Below, piece by piece: positions 8,365 through 17,047 of a stretch of 38,962 nt of DNA (positions within the stretch are counted from its first letter, which is position 1; each line of letters begins with the position of its first letter). The translations under genes were made by a program, and so were the position numbers. The notes under the pieces were generated by a model, which worked only from the letters and a program-made list of their open reading frames with translations, searched no databases and was not told the DNA's origin. Source of the DNA: Candidatus Zixiibacteriota bacterium (GTDB lineage Bacteria; Zixibacteria; MSB-5A5; GN15; PGXB01); assembly GCA_026397505.1 (NCBI GenBank), contig JAPLUR010000041.1:1-38962 (forward strand), in the 5' to 3' direction.

Positions 8365-9690
8365 GTGACGAAAACAAAGGAAGATGTTTTAAGATTAATC
8401 GACGATGCCGGAGTCAGGTATATCCGGCTTAACTTTACCGACATTCTGGGGCGGTTGAAAGGAATGTCGATCACCCGTTCCGAAATCGAGACGGTTCTGG
8501 AGCGGGGGCAGGGATTCGACGGCTCCTCAATCGAGGGGTTTGTCCGTATCGAGGAATCGGACTTGATGGCTATCCCGGATTTGCGGACTTTCCGCATCAT
8601 CCCCTGGGATATCGGCGGCGAGCGAACGGCTATGATGTTCTGCGATATCCAGAACCATGACGGCACCCCCTATGCCGGCGACCCCCGTTGGGCTCTCAAA
8701 AGAATGCTGGAAAAGCTGGCCAAGAAGGGATTGAGCGCCTATATGGGGCCGGAATTGGAGTTTTTCTATTTCAAGGATGAACTGACACCTCAGATTCTCG
8801 ACCGGGGGGGGTATTTCGACTATGGCTCGTTTGACCTGGGGACACAGGTGGTCAAGAAGACCACGACCGCCCTGGAGCTGCTGGGGATTCCGGTGGAATG
8901 CTCACACCATGAGGTTGCTCCCAGCCAGCAGGAGATCGATTTGAAGTACCAGGAGGCGCTGGTGATGGCCGATTTCGCCCAGATATATAAGTTTGTCGTT
9001 AAAGAGGTCGCCGCTGAGAATGAAATTTACGCCTCCTTTATGCCCAAGCCGCTCCACGCCGAAAATGGCTCGGGGATGCACAACCATATGTCGATTTTCA
9101 AGGGGGACACCAACCTGTTCTATGCCAAGGACGATCCCTATCATCTTTCCGAAATGGCCAAGCAATTCATAGCCGGAATTCTGACTCATGTCAAGGAAAT
9201 CACCCTGGTTTTGAATCAATGGGTGAACTCCTACAAGCGACTGGTGGTAGGTTTTGAGGCGCCGGTTTATATCTCGTGGGGGTGCCGCAATCGTTCCAGC
9301 CTGGTGCGGGTGCCGATGTTCAAAACCGGGCATGAAAAATCAACCAGGGTCGAACTTCGCTCTCCCGATCCGGCCTGTAACCCGTACCTGGCGTTCGCCG
9401 TTATGCTGGCCGCCGGGTTGACCGGTATCGAAAAGAAATATGCGCTGCCGGATCCGGTGGAGGAGAATATCTTTGCTATGACGGCCGAGGAACGCGCCAA
9501 GAAAAAGATAGATGCTCTTCCGGATTCGCTGGAAAACGCCATCAGGGAAACCGAAAAATCAAAACTGGTGCGCGAAGCGCTCGGTGACCACATCTTTGAG
9601 CAGTTGATCGCCAACAAGAAAGTGGAGTGGGACGAATATCGCATCAATGTCACCGACTATGAAATAAGCAAATATCTGCCTTTCCTGTGA
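8365..9690 (+). CDS. glnA: Glutamine synthetase, type I (GSI-alpha-like)
   Basis: This enzyme makes glutamine from glutamate, ammonia and ATP, and forms a dodecamer in the family. I start it at GTG 8365, which has GGAGG eight bases upstream; a TTG at 8350 in the same frame would place the SD inside the gene. The resulting 441 residues match the short GSI-alpha class (Bacillus/Thermotoga type) rather than the about 470-residue adenylylated GSI-beta class, and I find no adenylylation-loop tyrosine motif. Conserved blocks are DGSSIEGFVRIEESDL, GPELEFF, NGSGMHNHMS, NQWVNSYKRL and the final helices. Its glutamine product is the amide donor for GatA/GatB encoded next; gatA overlaps its stop. Confidence 0.97.
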   Translation: MTKTKEDVLRLIDDAGVRYIRLNFTDILGRLKGMSITRSEIETVLERGQGFDGSSIEGFVRIEESDLMAIPDLRTFRIIPWDIGGERTAMMFCDIQNHDGTPYAGDPRWALKRMLEKLAKKGLSAYMGPELEFFYFKDELTPQILDRGGYFDYGSFDLGTQVVKKTTTALELLGIPVECSHHEVAPSQQEIDLKYQEALVMADFAQIYKFVVKEVAAENEIYASFMPKPLHAENGSGMHNHMSIFKGDTNLFYAKDDPYHLSEMAKQFIAGILTHVKEITLVLNQWVNSYKRLVVGFEAPVYISWGCRNRSSLVRVPMFKTGHEKSTRVELRSPDPACNPYLAFAVMLAAGLTGIEKKYALPDPVEENIFAMTAEERAKKKIDALPDSLENAIRETEKSKLVREALGDHIFEQLIANKKVEWDEYRINVTDYEISKYLPFL

Positions 9691-11123
9691 TAGCCGACAA
9701 CCATAATCTGCCGGCCAGCGAAATAATCGACGGCCTGAAAAAGAAAAGGTTCAGTGCGGTCGAAATCTGCTCCGAGGCGCTGGCTGCGGCTGAAAGCACC
9801 GGCCGCGGTCTGAATGCGTTTATTACCCTGACCGGGGAGAAGGCCATGAAGCAGGCGGAGGCGGTTGATCGCAAGATCGCCGCCGGCGAGAAAATCGGCC
9901 CCCTGGCCGGAGTCCCGATTGCACTCAAAGATAATATCTGCCTGACCGATTATCCCACCACCTGTGCTTCGCATATCCTTGACGGTTTTATCCCTCCTTA
10001 TGATGCCACCTGTGCGCGAAGATTGATTGAAGCCGATGCCATCATCATCGGCAAGACCAACATGGATGAATTCGCCATGGGTTCCTCGAATGAGAACTCG
10101 TATTATGGGCCGGTGAAGAATCCGGTCGGGGAGGGGTTGGTTCCCGGCGGCTCCTCCGGCGGCTCGGCGGCGGCAGTCGCCTCGGGCATCGTGCCGATTG
10201 CCTTTGGGTCGGAGACGGGCGGTTCGGTGCGTCAGCCGGCCGCATTCTGCGGGGTGTACGGACTTAAACCGTCGTACGGTGCCATTTCCCGTTATGGTCT
10301 GGTGGCCTTTGCCTCATCGATGGATCAGATCGGCCCGCTGGCGAGAAATTGCTATGATATTGCTCTGGCCTTCAGTGTCGTCTCGGGCCGGGATGAAAAC
10401 GATTCCACCTCGGTGGCATTCAATCATCCCGATTATCCATCGCTCGTTGAAAGCGAGCGGAAGTTTAAATTTGGAATCCCGCTGGAATTTTTCCGGGAAG
10501 GGTTGGATGCTGATGTAGCAGAGAATATTGAAAGCGCAATAAAGCTGTTTGAGAAGAACGGTCATCAGGTGAGGGAGATTTCGCTTCCCCACAGCCCCCT
10601 GGCGATTGCCATCTATTATATCATCGCCGATGCGGAGGCCTCCTCCAATCTGGCCCGATATGACGGTATTCGATATGGCCTTCGTGAAAAGGATGATGAG
10701 CTGATCGCCATGTATAATAAAACTCGCCGGGCCGGTTTTGGGGTGGAAGTGAAACGAAGAATTCTTCTTGGTACCTATGTCCTCTCCGCCGGTTATTATG
10801 AGGCCTATTATTTTAAGGCCCAGCAGGTGAGAGAGTTGCTCCGCATCGATTTCGAAAAGGCTTTTGAGGAAGTAGATCTGCTGATCACGCCGACCTCACC
10901 CACGGCGGCTTTCCGGATGGGGGAAAGGCTGACCGACCCGCTGGCGATGTACCTATCTGATATCTACACCGCACCGGCCAATCTGGCCGGAATTCCGGCA
11001 ATATCTGTACCCTGCGGCACCGTTGCCGATGGCCGTCCGGTCGGAATCCAATTCATGGCGCGGGCCTTCGATGAGCTGTCACTCTTTCAGGCGGCATCGC
11101 GTTTGGAGAAACTGAGAGCATAG
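9687..11123 (+). CDS. gatA: Asp-tRNA(Asn)/Glu-tRNA(Gln) amidotransferase subunit A
   Basis: GatA is the glutaminase subunit of the GatCAB complex that converts Glu-tRNA(Gln) and/or Asp-tRNA(Asn) to the amidated form. The 478-residue protein carries the amidase-signature Ser-cisSer-Lys triad: Lys81 in ALKDN, the cis-Ser in GGSSGGSAAA (about 156-157) and the nucleophile in GSETGGSVRQP (about 181). The GTG start overlaps the glnA stop as GTGA, so the two genes are translationally coupled. The gene is separated from gatB by a hydrolase gene, and no gatC lies in the window. Confidence 0.97.
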   Translation: MIADNHNLPASEIIDGLKKKRFSAVEICSEALAAAESTGRGLNAFITLTGEKAMKQAEAVDRKIAAGEKIGPLAGVPIALKDNICLTDYPTTCASHILDGFIPPYDATCARRLIEADAIIIGKTNMDEFAMGSSNENSYYGPVKNPVGEGLVPGGSSGGSAAAVASGIVPIAFGSETGGSVRQPAAFCGVYGLKPSYGAISRYGLVAFASSMDQIGPLARNCYDIALAFSVVSGRDENDSTSVAFNHPDYPSLVESERKFKFGIPLEFFREGLDADVAENIESAIKLFEKNGHQVREISLPHSPLAIAIYYIIADAEASSNLARYDGIRYGLREKDDELIAMYNKTRRAGFGVEVKRRILLGTYVLSAGYYEAYYFKAQQVRELLRIDFEKAFEEVDLLITPTSPTAAFRMGERLTDPLAMYLSDIYTAPANLAGIPAISVPCGTVADGRPVGIQFMARAFDELSLFQAASRLEKLRA

Positions 11124-11126
11124 ATT

Positions 11127-11912
11127 ATGCCTTTTATCATTTCGGGCAAGGTAAGAATATATTATGAAGAGAGCGGCGACGGTACACCGCTGGTTTTTCT
11201 TCATGGCTTCACACTTGATCATCGGATGTGGGAAAAACAAGTGGAATACTTTTCCAGGAAATACCGCGTAATTGTCTTTGATGCCCGCGGCCACGGCCGT
11301 TCCGACGGCCCTGAAACCGGTTACGCTCGCGAGGATCGGGCTGATGATATCTTGAATCTGAGTGAACATCTGGAATTTCATCGTTTTCATCTGGTCGGCC
11401 TTTCGATGGGGGGAGGCGACGCCTTGAGTTTCGCCATTGACCATCAGGACCGGCTTTTGTCGCTGACTCTGGCCGATACGGTGGCTTCCGGATATATGCC
11501 GGCAACCAAATTTCGCGATTTCAGCGAGACACTGAAAACCGCGGGGGTGGAAGCGGCGAAAACTGAATTCATTGAATCGACGCTATCATATTATGTCAGG
11601 AAGGATATTGAAATCAGAGATAAACTGGCGATTATGATGAATGATTTCAGCGGCAGGCCCTGGCTCGACCCGATGAGAGGGAATTATCCCAATCGGGATG
11701 ATGTGCGGCTCTAGGCCAGCGTCAGAATCCCAACTCTAATCATAGTCGTGAAGAAAGATATGGCCTGGGCACCCCTGGCGAAGATATTAAATGAAACGAT
11801 GCTTGATTCACAGCTCGAAATTCTGCCGGGCGTCGGGCATATGTCCAATATGGAAGCGCCGGATAAATTCAATGCCATCCTTGATGCCTTTCTTTTGAAA
11901 GTAGTTAACTGA
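11127..11912 (+). pseudogene. Alpha/beta-hydrolase gene interrupted by an in-frame TAG
   Basis: The frame encodes a typical alpha/beta hydrolase: the oxyanion block LVFLHGFTLDHRMW, DARGHGRSD and the nucleophile elbow GLSMGG with Ser93. At codon 196 (11712-11714) there is a TAG, yet the same frame continues without any shift to a TGA at 11910-11912. The continuation supplies exactly the missing family parts: the strand PTLIIVVKKD with the acid Asp211 and the motif PGVGHMSNMEAPDKF with the catalytic His238. The full product would have 261 codons, normal for the family. Termination at TAG would remove two of three triad residues. Possible explanations are a nonsense mutation, a sequence error, or amber suppression. 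It sits between gatA and gatB in the same operon. Confidence 0.85.
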
Positions 11913-11932
11913 TTGAGAGTATTTGACAGGAT

Positions 11933-13402
11933 ATGGTGGACAAATATCAGATAGATGGATATGAGCCGGTGATAGGGCTGGAAGTACATGCCCAGCTGAC
12001 GACCGAGAGTAAGATCTTCTGCGGCTGTCGGGCGGAATATGGCGCCCCACCCAATTCGTTGACCTGCCCGGTCTGTCTGGGTTTGCCGGGAGCTCTTCCG
12101 GTGCTCAACAAAAGAGCGGTGGAGTATGCTATGCGGATGATTCTGGCCGTCGGCGGCACGGTTCGCCTGCGTTCGATCTTTGCCCGCAAGAACTATTTCT
12201 ATCCGGATCTTCCCAAAGGATATCAGATTTCGCAGTACGACCAGCCGATAGGGGAAGGTGGGGAATTGGCCTTCCGCCTTCATCCCGGTGAAAAAGAAAA
12301 TATTGTTCGCCTTAAAAGGATCCATCTCGAGGAGGATGCCGGCAAATCCCTTCACCCCGAATTGGGTGAAGATTATACAAGAATAGATCTCAACCGCTGC
12401 GGCATACCTCTGCTCGAAATAGTCACGGAACCGGAGATCTTTTCTCCGCAGGAAGCTTACGGCTATCTGGTCAGATTGAAACAGGTGTTGCAGTACCTGC
12501 GGATATGTACCGCGGATATGGAAAAAGGGCATCTGCGTTGTGATGCCAATGTTTCGGTTCGTTTGGCCGGTTCGGAAAGACTGGGAGTAAAGACCGAAGT
12601 CAAGAACATGAATTCTTTCAAGGGGGTGGAACGGGCACTGACTTTTGAAATTGAGCGGCAGGTTGGGGTGCTCAAATCGGGCGGTACCGTTGAACAGATG
12701 ACACTTCTCTGGGATGAGAAACATCAGGAGGCCGAACCGATGCGCACCAAAGAGGAATCGCATGACTACCGTTATTTTCCCGAACCGGATCTGGTGAATC
12801 TGGTGATTGACAGGGAGTGGCTGGAATCGGTTCGGCGCAGTCTGCCGGAGTTGCCCGACGCACGGGCGAGGCGCTTTATGCAGCAGTATGAAATACCCGA
12901 ATATGATGCCGCCGTTCTTACCGAGTCGCGCGGGCTGGCGGATTATTTTGAAGAGGTGATGACCGAATTTGGCGATGGAAAGGCGGCCTCGAATTGGATC
13001 ATGACGGAAGTGCTCAAAGTGGTCAATGAAGCGAGGGTTGAAATTACCGATTTTCGAATCAAGCCGCCGATGATTGCCGAGCTTCTCAATTGTATTCAAA
13101 CCGGGCAGATATCGGGGAAGATGGCCAAAGAAATTTTTGAAGAGATGCTGGCCTCATCGAAATCGGCCGGAGAAATAATTAGAGCCAAGGGGATTGTCCA
13201 GATAAGTGATGATGCGGTTATCGGTGAAATCGTTGCGAAAGTTCTTTCGGAGAATCAGCAGAACGTGAAAAAATATCTATCCGGCAAAACGCAATTATTC
13301 GGCTTCTTTATCGGGCAGGTGATGAAAGAAACGAAAGGGACGGCCAATCCCGGTTTGGTCAATAAAATTCTGCAGGAGAAATTGGATGAACTTGCCGGCT
13401 AA
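11933..13402 (+). CDS. gatB: Asp-tRNA(Asn)/Glu-tRNA(Gln) amidotransferase subunit B
   Basis: GatB is the tRNA-binding kinase subunit that activates the aminoacyl group with ATP and receives ammonia from GatA. The 489 residues include the N-terminal GatB/GatE catalytic domain (YEPVIGLEVHAQL, CGCRAEYGAPPNS, CPVCLGLPGALPVLN with zinc-type cysteines, then RIHLEEDAGK and EIVTEPE) and the C-terminal YqeY-like tail domain (about 340-489). The start is the ATG at 11933; a weak ACAGGAT precedes it. Its last 17 bases overlap purN, so purine genes are coupled to it. Confidence 0.97.
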   Translation: MVDKYQIDGYEPVIGLEVHAQLTTESKIFCGCRAEYGAPPNSLTCPVCLGLPGALPVLNKRAVEYAMRMILAVGGTVRLRSIFARKNYFYPDLPKGYQISQYDQPIGEGGELAFRLHPGEKENIVRLKRIHLEEDAGKSLHPELGEDYTRIDLNRCGIPLLEIVTEPEIFSPQEAYGYLVRLKQVLQYLRICTADMEKGHLRCDANVSVRLAGSERLGVKTEVKNMNSFKGVERALTFEIERQVGVLKSGGTVEQMTLLWDEKHQEAEPMRTKEESHDYRYFPEPDLVNLVIDREWLESVRRSLPELPDARARRFMQQYEIPEYDAAVLTESRGLADYFEEVMTEFGDGKAASNWIMTEVLKVVNEARVEITDFRIKPPMIAELLNCIQTGQISGKMAKEIFEEMLASSKSAGEIIRAKGIVQISDDAVIGEIVAKVLSENQQNVKKYLSGKTQLFGFFIGQVMKETKGTANPGLVNKILQEKLDELAG

Positions 13403-13982
13403 ACTCGCAGTATTTATCTCGGGAGGGGGAACCAACCTTCAGTCGCTGATCGATGCCATCAAGGCAGGGCGGCTGTCGGCGCGGATTGCCCTGGTTGTTT
13501 CCAGCCGGAGCGACGCCTATGGCCTGGTGCGGGCCGAGAATGAGAAGATTGAGACCTTTATTTATAAGGTGAAGGATTTTACCTCCTCGGATGAGGCCGA
13601 AAATCATCTTCTGGCTGTTCTGGAAAAATATGAAATTGATTATATTGCCCTGGCCGGATTCCTCAAGATGGTCCCGGCCTCGATTATAAGGAGATATAAA
13701 GACAGAATAACAAACATTCATCCGGCGCTTTTGCCCAAATACGGCGGCAAAGGGATGTACGGTCATTATGTCCATGAAGCGGTGCTGGCGGCGGGTGATA
13801 AAGAATCAGGCGCCACGGTGCATATTGTTGATGAAATATATGATCATGGCCGTATCCTGAAACAGGGGAGAGTCCCGGTTCTTCCCGGCGATACCCCCGA
13901 AATACTGGCCGAGAGAGTATTGCAGATGGAGCATCAGATTTATCCGGAAGCGCTGGAAAATCTTATCAGAGGAAATAAATAG
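13386..13982 (+). CDS. purN: Phosphoribosylglycinamide formyltransferase (GAR transformylase)
   Basis: PurN transfers a formyl group from 10-formyltetrahydrofolate to GAR in de novo purine synthesis. The 198-residue protein has the ribose-phosphate loop near the N-terminus (ISGGGTNLQSLIDA), the catalytic Asn110 and His112 in NIHPALLP, and the catalytic Asp149 in HIVDEIYDHG. The ATG lies inside the end of gatB (17-base overlap), with GGAG just upstream at 13376-13379. It starts a purN-purC-purH run. Confidence 0.96.
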   Translation: MNLPAKLAVFISGGGTNLQSLIDAIKAGRLSARIALVVSSRSDAYGLVRAENEKIETFIYKVKDFTSSDEAENHLLAVLEKYEIDYIALAGFLKMVPASIIRRYKDRITNIHPALLPKYGGKGMYGHYVHEAVLAAGDKESGATVHIVDEIYDHGRILKQGRVPVLPGDTPEILAERVLQMEHQIYPEALENLIRGNK

Positions 13983-13984
13983 CT

Positions 13985-14881
13985 ATGGAAAATGTTGTTC
14001 TTGAAACCAATATCAAGGAATATCCTTTCTTTTCGAAAGGAAAAGTGCGCGATGTTTATGACCTGGGGGACAAGCTGCTGATTGTGGCTACCGACCGGGT
14101 CTCGGCTTTTGACTGTGTTCTGCCGAACGGCATTCCCGACAAGGGGAAAGTCCTTACCGCTATGTCGCTTTTCTGGTTCGACTATCTAAAGGATGTCATC
14201 CCTTCCCACCTTATCACCGCGCGGGTCGAAGACTACCCAAAGAATCTTCTCAAGTATCAAGATATTCTTGAAGGGCGCTCAATGCTGGTCGTCAAGGCGG
14301 GCCGGGTAGATATCGAATGTGTCGTGCGCGGGTATATATCCGGCTCCCTCTGGAAAGAACTGGTCGAAGCCAGAAAACAGGGGGCCAATGAAGTACATGG
14401 ATTCAGTTTTCCCTCTCATTTGAGGGAATCGGATAAACTCCCCGAGCCGATTTTTACTCCGGCCACCAAATCGGATGACGGCCATGACGAGAATATCTCA
14501 TTTGAGAGAATGGTCGGTGTTGTCGGAGCGGAAATCGCCGAAGCCTGCCGCGCCAAATCAATTGCCATGTATCTTAAGGCCTCGGAATACGCCCACGGCC
14601 GGGGGATAATAATAGCCGATACCAAGTTTGAATTCGGATTTTATAAAGATAGGCTGATTGTTATCGATGAGGTTCTTTCGCCCGATTCATCCCGTTTCTG
14701 GCCGCTCGACAAGTACGCTCCGGGCAAGGGACAACCATCATTTGACAAGCAGTTTATCAGAGATTATCTTTCCTGCCTTGATTGGGACAAAAATCCCCCG
14801 GCGCCGCAGCTGCCGGAGGAGATCATTATAAAATCGGCCGCCAAGTATAGAGAGGCGGAAAAACTGTTGACGGGAAGGTAA
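13985..14881 (+). CDS. purC: Phosphoribosylaminoimidazole-succinocarboxamide synthase (SAICAR synthetase)
   Basis: PurC joins CAIR and aspartate using ATP. The 298-residue length corresponds to the longer form of the family. Family blocks are GKVRDVYDLGDKLLIVATDR, SAFDCVLPNGIPDKG, VVRGYISGSLWKE and the nucleotide-binding KFEFG followed by IDEVLSPDSSRFW. It starts two bases after the purN stop and ends two bases before purH, so the three genes are surely co-transcribed. GAGG lies about 11 bases before the start. Confidence 0.97.
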   Translation: MENVVLETNIKEYPFFSKGKVRDVYDLGDKLLIVATDRVSAFDCVLPNGIPDKGKVLTAMSLFWFDYLKDVIPSHLITARVEDYPKNLLKYQDILEGRSMLVVKAGRVDIECVVRGYISGSLWKELVEARKQGANEVHGFSFPSHLRESDKLPEPIFTPATKSDDGHDENISFERMVGVVGAEIAEACRAKSIAMYLKASEYAHGRGIIIADTKFEFGFYKDRLIVIDEVLSPDSSRFWPLDKYAPGKGQPSFDKQFIRDYLSCLDWDKNPPAPQLPEEIIIKSAAKYREAEKLLTGR

Positions 14882-14883
14882 CT

Positions 14884-16455
14884 ATGGGTGATATGATAAA
14901 GATCAGGCGGGCGCTCATTTCGGTCTCGGACAAGACGGGGTTGCTGGAATTTGCCAAAGCGCTTTCTGAATACGCTGTGGAAATAATCTCCACCGGTGGA
15001 ACCCTGGCGACTCTGAAAAAGGGGGGAATACACGCGGTATCGGTTTCTACCTTCACCGGCGCCCCCGAAATTCTGGGCGGCCGGGTAAAAACCCTGCATC
15101 CGAAAATCCACGCCGGCATATTATATCGCCGTGACAATGATGAAGACCTGGCCGAACTCACCCACCACGAATACAAACCGATCGATATGGTTGTGGTTAA
15201 TCTTTACCCCTTCGAAAAAACGGTGCAAAATCCGAAAGCGACCGAAGAGGAAATAATCGAAAATATCGATATCGGCGGTACAACTATGGTCAGGGCGGGA
15301 GCAAAAAATTTCGAGGGAGTAGCGGTGGTTACCGACTGCAACGATTATAACTTGATTATAGAGGAGATGAAGAAAAATGAAGGGGCGTTGGGCCTTCAAT
15401 ACCGCCGCCATCTGGCCGGTAAGGCTTTTGACTTAACCAATCGTTATGACCGTGCCGTCTCCGCTTTTTTCCGTTCCGGTGTTCCGGCCGCGGAGGGAGA
15501 ATTCCCTGCCCGATTGGATTATTCTTTTGCGCTCAAATCATCTCTTCGCTACGGCGAGAATCCGCACCAAAAAGGTGCCTTCTACCAGGATGAGAAATTT
15601 ACCGGACCGACCCTGACCAGAGCGGAGATTCTCTCTGGGAAGGAACTCTCATATAATAATATTGCCGATATGGATGCCTGTCTTGATATGATTCTGGATT
15701 TCAAGGAGCCATTTGCCTGTATTCTCAAACATGCCAATCCCTGCGGAGCAGCGGTCGGGGCAACCCTTTCCGATGCCTACCGCGATGCGCTCGCCTCGGA
15801 TCCCCTTTCGGCGTTCGGTTCCATTATTGGCCTTAATAAAAAGGTTGATATGACAACGGCTAAGTTATTGTATGATACGGAATTTATTGAGTGCATTCTT
15901 GCTCCGGGATATGAACCGGACGTGCTGGAATTCCTGAAGAAAAAGAAGACCCGCCGTATTCTGGCTTTGCCTGAAATATTGAGTGGTCGGCCTGGGGGCG
16001 AAATGGTTTTCAAATATATCCGCGGCGGCACTCTATACCAAATGGCCGACGAGCATGAGCTTGACCCAGCTGCTCTTAATACAGTTACCAAAAGGAAACC
16101 AACGGCGGCGGAATTGAAATCGCTTCTTTTTGCCTGGAAAATAGTCAAGCATACAAAATCAAACGCCGTTGTTATCGTCAAGGATCTGGCCACGGTTGGG
16201 ATAGGGATGGGGCAGACCTCGCGCGTCGATGCCTCCGCTCTGGCGGTGAAGCGGGCGAGGGAAAGAGCCAAAGGTGCAGTGTTGGCCTCCGATGCTTTTT
16301 TCCCGATGCCCGACGGTGTTGAAGTGGCTTTGGATGCGGGAGTTACGGCTATAATTCAACCCGGCGGTTCAAAAGGCGACCCGCAGGCGATTGAAGCAGC
16401 CGACAAGGCCGGCGCCGCGATGGTTTTTACCGGCATAAGGCATTTCAAACACTGA
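14884..16455 (+). CDS. purH: Bifunctional AICAR formyltransferase/IMP cyclohydrolase
   Basis: PurH catalyses the last two steps to IMP. The 523-residue protein has the N-terminal MGS-like cyclohydrolase domain (about 1-200; SVSDKTGLLEFAKAL, STGGTLATL, GGRVKTLHPKIHAG) and the C-terminal AICAR transformylase domain (SLRYGENPHQKGAFY, then KHANPCGAAVG with the catalytic Lys-His pair). GAAGG lies five to six bases upstream of the ATG. It closes the operon that began at glnA; a new promoter follows before the next gene, but no hairpin terminator is evident. Confidence 0.97.
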   Translation: MGDMIKIRRALISVSDKTGLLEFAKALSEYAVEIISTGGTLATLKKGGIHAVSVSTFTGAPEILGGRVKTLHPKIHAGILYRRDNDEDLAELTHHEYKPIDMVVVNLYPFEKTVQNPKATEEEIIENIDIGGTTMVRAGAKNFEGVAVVTDCNDYNLIIEEMKKNEGALGLQYRRHLAGKAFDLTNRYDRAVSAFFRSGVPAAEGEFPARLDYSFALKSSLRYGENPHQKGAFYQDEKFTGPTLTRAEILSGKELSYNNIADMDACLDMILDFKEPFACILKHANPCGAAVGATLSDAYRDALASDPLSAFGSIIGLNKKVDMTTAKLLYDTEFIECILAPGYEPDVLEFLKKKKTRRILALPEILSGRPGGEMVFKYIRGGTLYQMADEHELDPAALNTVTKRKPTAAELKSLLFAWKIVKHTKSNAVVIVKDLATVGIGMGQTSRVDASALAVKRARERAKGAVLASDAFFPMPDGVEVALDAGVTAIIQPGGSKGDPQAIEAADKAGAAMVFTGIRHFKH

Positions 16456-16481
16456 AGTTAGCTGATTCTGCAAGATAATCC

Positions 16482-16510
16482 TTGCATACCTTTCGAGGCG
16501 TGCGTAAATT
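16482..16510 (+). promoter_or_regulatory. Sigma-70-type promoter for the smg-coaBC operon
   Basis: TTGCAT (16482-16487), a 17-base spacer and TAAATT (16505-16510) make a good match in the only real gap between purH and the next gene. Transcription would start near 16517. Confidence 0.5.
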
Positions 16511-16547
16511 ACTCTTTGAGTAACGATGCTTGCGAAAGGGTTTGCTT

Positions 16548-17021
16548 GTGGGTGAAAAGGTCCTCGAGATTGTCGTCCTTTTGATGTCTCACATCAAAGA
16601 AAATCAGGGGCAACTGGAAAATCTGGAAGAGATTTCGGACAGTCTCAAGAGCCAGGGATTTACCGAGAATGAGATTAGCTCGGCCTATTCCTGGGTTCTC
16701 GACCAGATGCAGACTGACTCGCAATTCCTTTACAATTTCTCCCGTCCCACCGGTTCCTTCCGGGTCATGAGCGATGTCGAGCGGCAGCATTTTGCGACCG
16801 ACGCCGTTGGTTATCTTTTGCAGCTCAAGCATCTGGGGCTTCTCAGCGACGGCCAGCTGGAGATGATTTTGGAACGGGGCACTATGATCGGCCCGCCGCC
16901 GATCAATCTTGACCAGATTAAGATTGTCATCGGGACGGTTCTCTTCCGCGAGCCGGGTCACCCCGAATTGATTCGTCAGCCGGCCTACTTTTACCTGGAA
17001 GACGAGGGTCTGGTAAACTAG
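16548..17021 (+). CDS. smg: Smg/DUF494 family protein
   Basis: The product (157 residues from this start) resembles the Smg/DUF494 family: an N-terminal helical segment (KVLEIVVLLMSHIKEN), a winged-helix-like part with LKSQGFTENEISSAYSWVLDQM, and a C-terminal half with GYLLQLKHLGLLSDGQLEMILER. The E. coli protein begins at the equivalent of EKVLEI, so I choose GTG 16548, which has AAGGG seven bases upstream; TTG codons at 16530 and 16542 are less likely. The molecular role of the family is unknown. In E. coli smg sits beside the dprA region, whereas here it precedes coaBC. Confidence 0.85.
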   Translation: MGEKVLEIVVLLMSHIKENQGQLENLEEISDSLKSQGFTENEISSAYSWVLDQMQTDSQFLYNFSRPTGSFRVMSDVERQHFATDAVGYLLQLKHLGLLSDGQLEMILERGTMIGPPPINLDQIKIVIGTVLFREPGHPELIRQPAYFYLEDEGLVN

Positions 17022-17047
17022 CCTTTAATCAACTTATATAGACTTAA

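Noticed and set aside
8365-9690. Sigma-54 control of glnA
   Set aside because: No GG-N10-GC type promoter is visible in 7947-8364; a sigma-70-like site is the better candidate.
11711-13099. 462-codon open frame antisense to gatB
   Set aside because: The opposite strand is an intact, fully conserved gatB. The antisense protein has no domain-like pattern; it is a mirror frame from codon bias.
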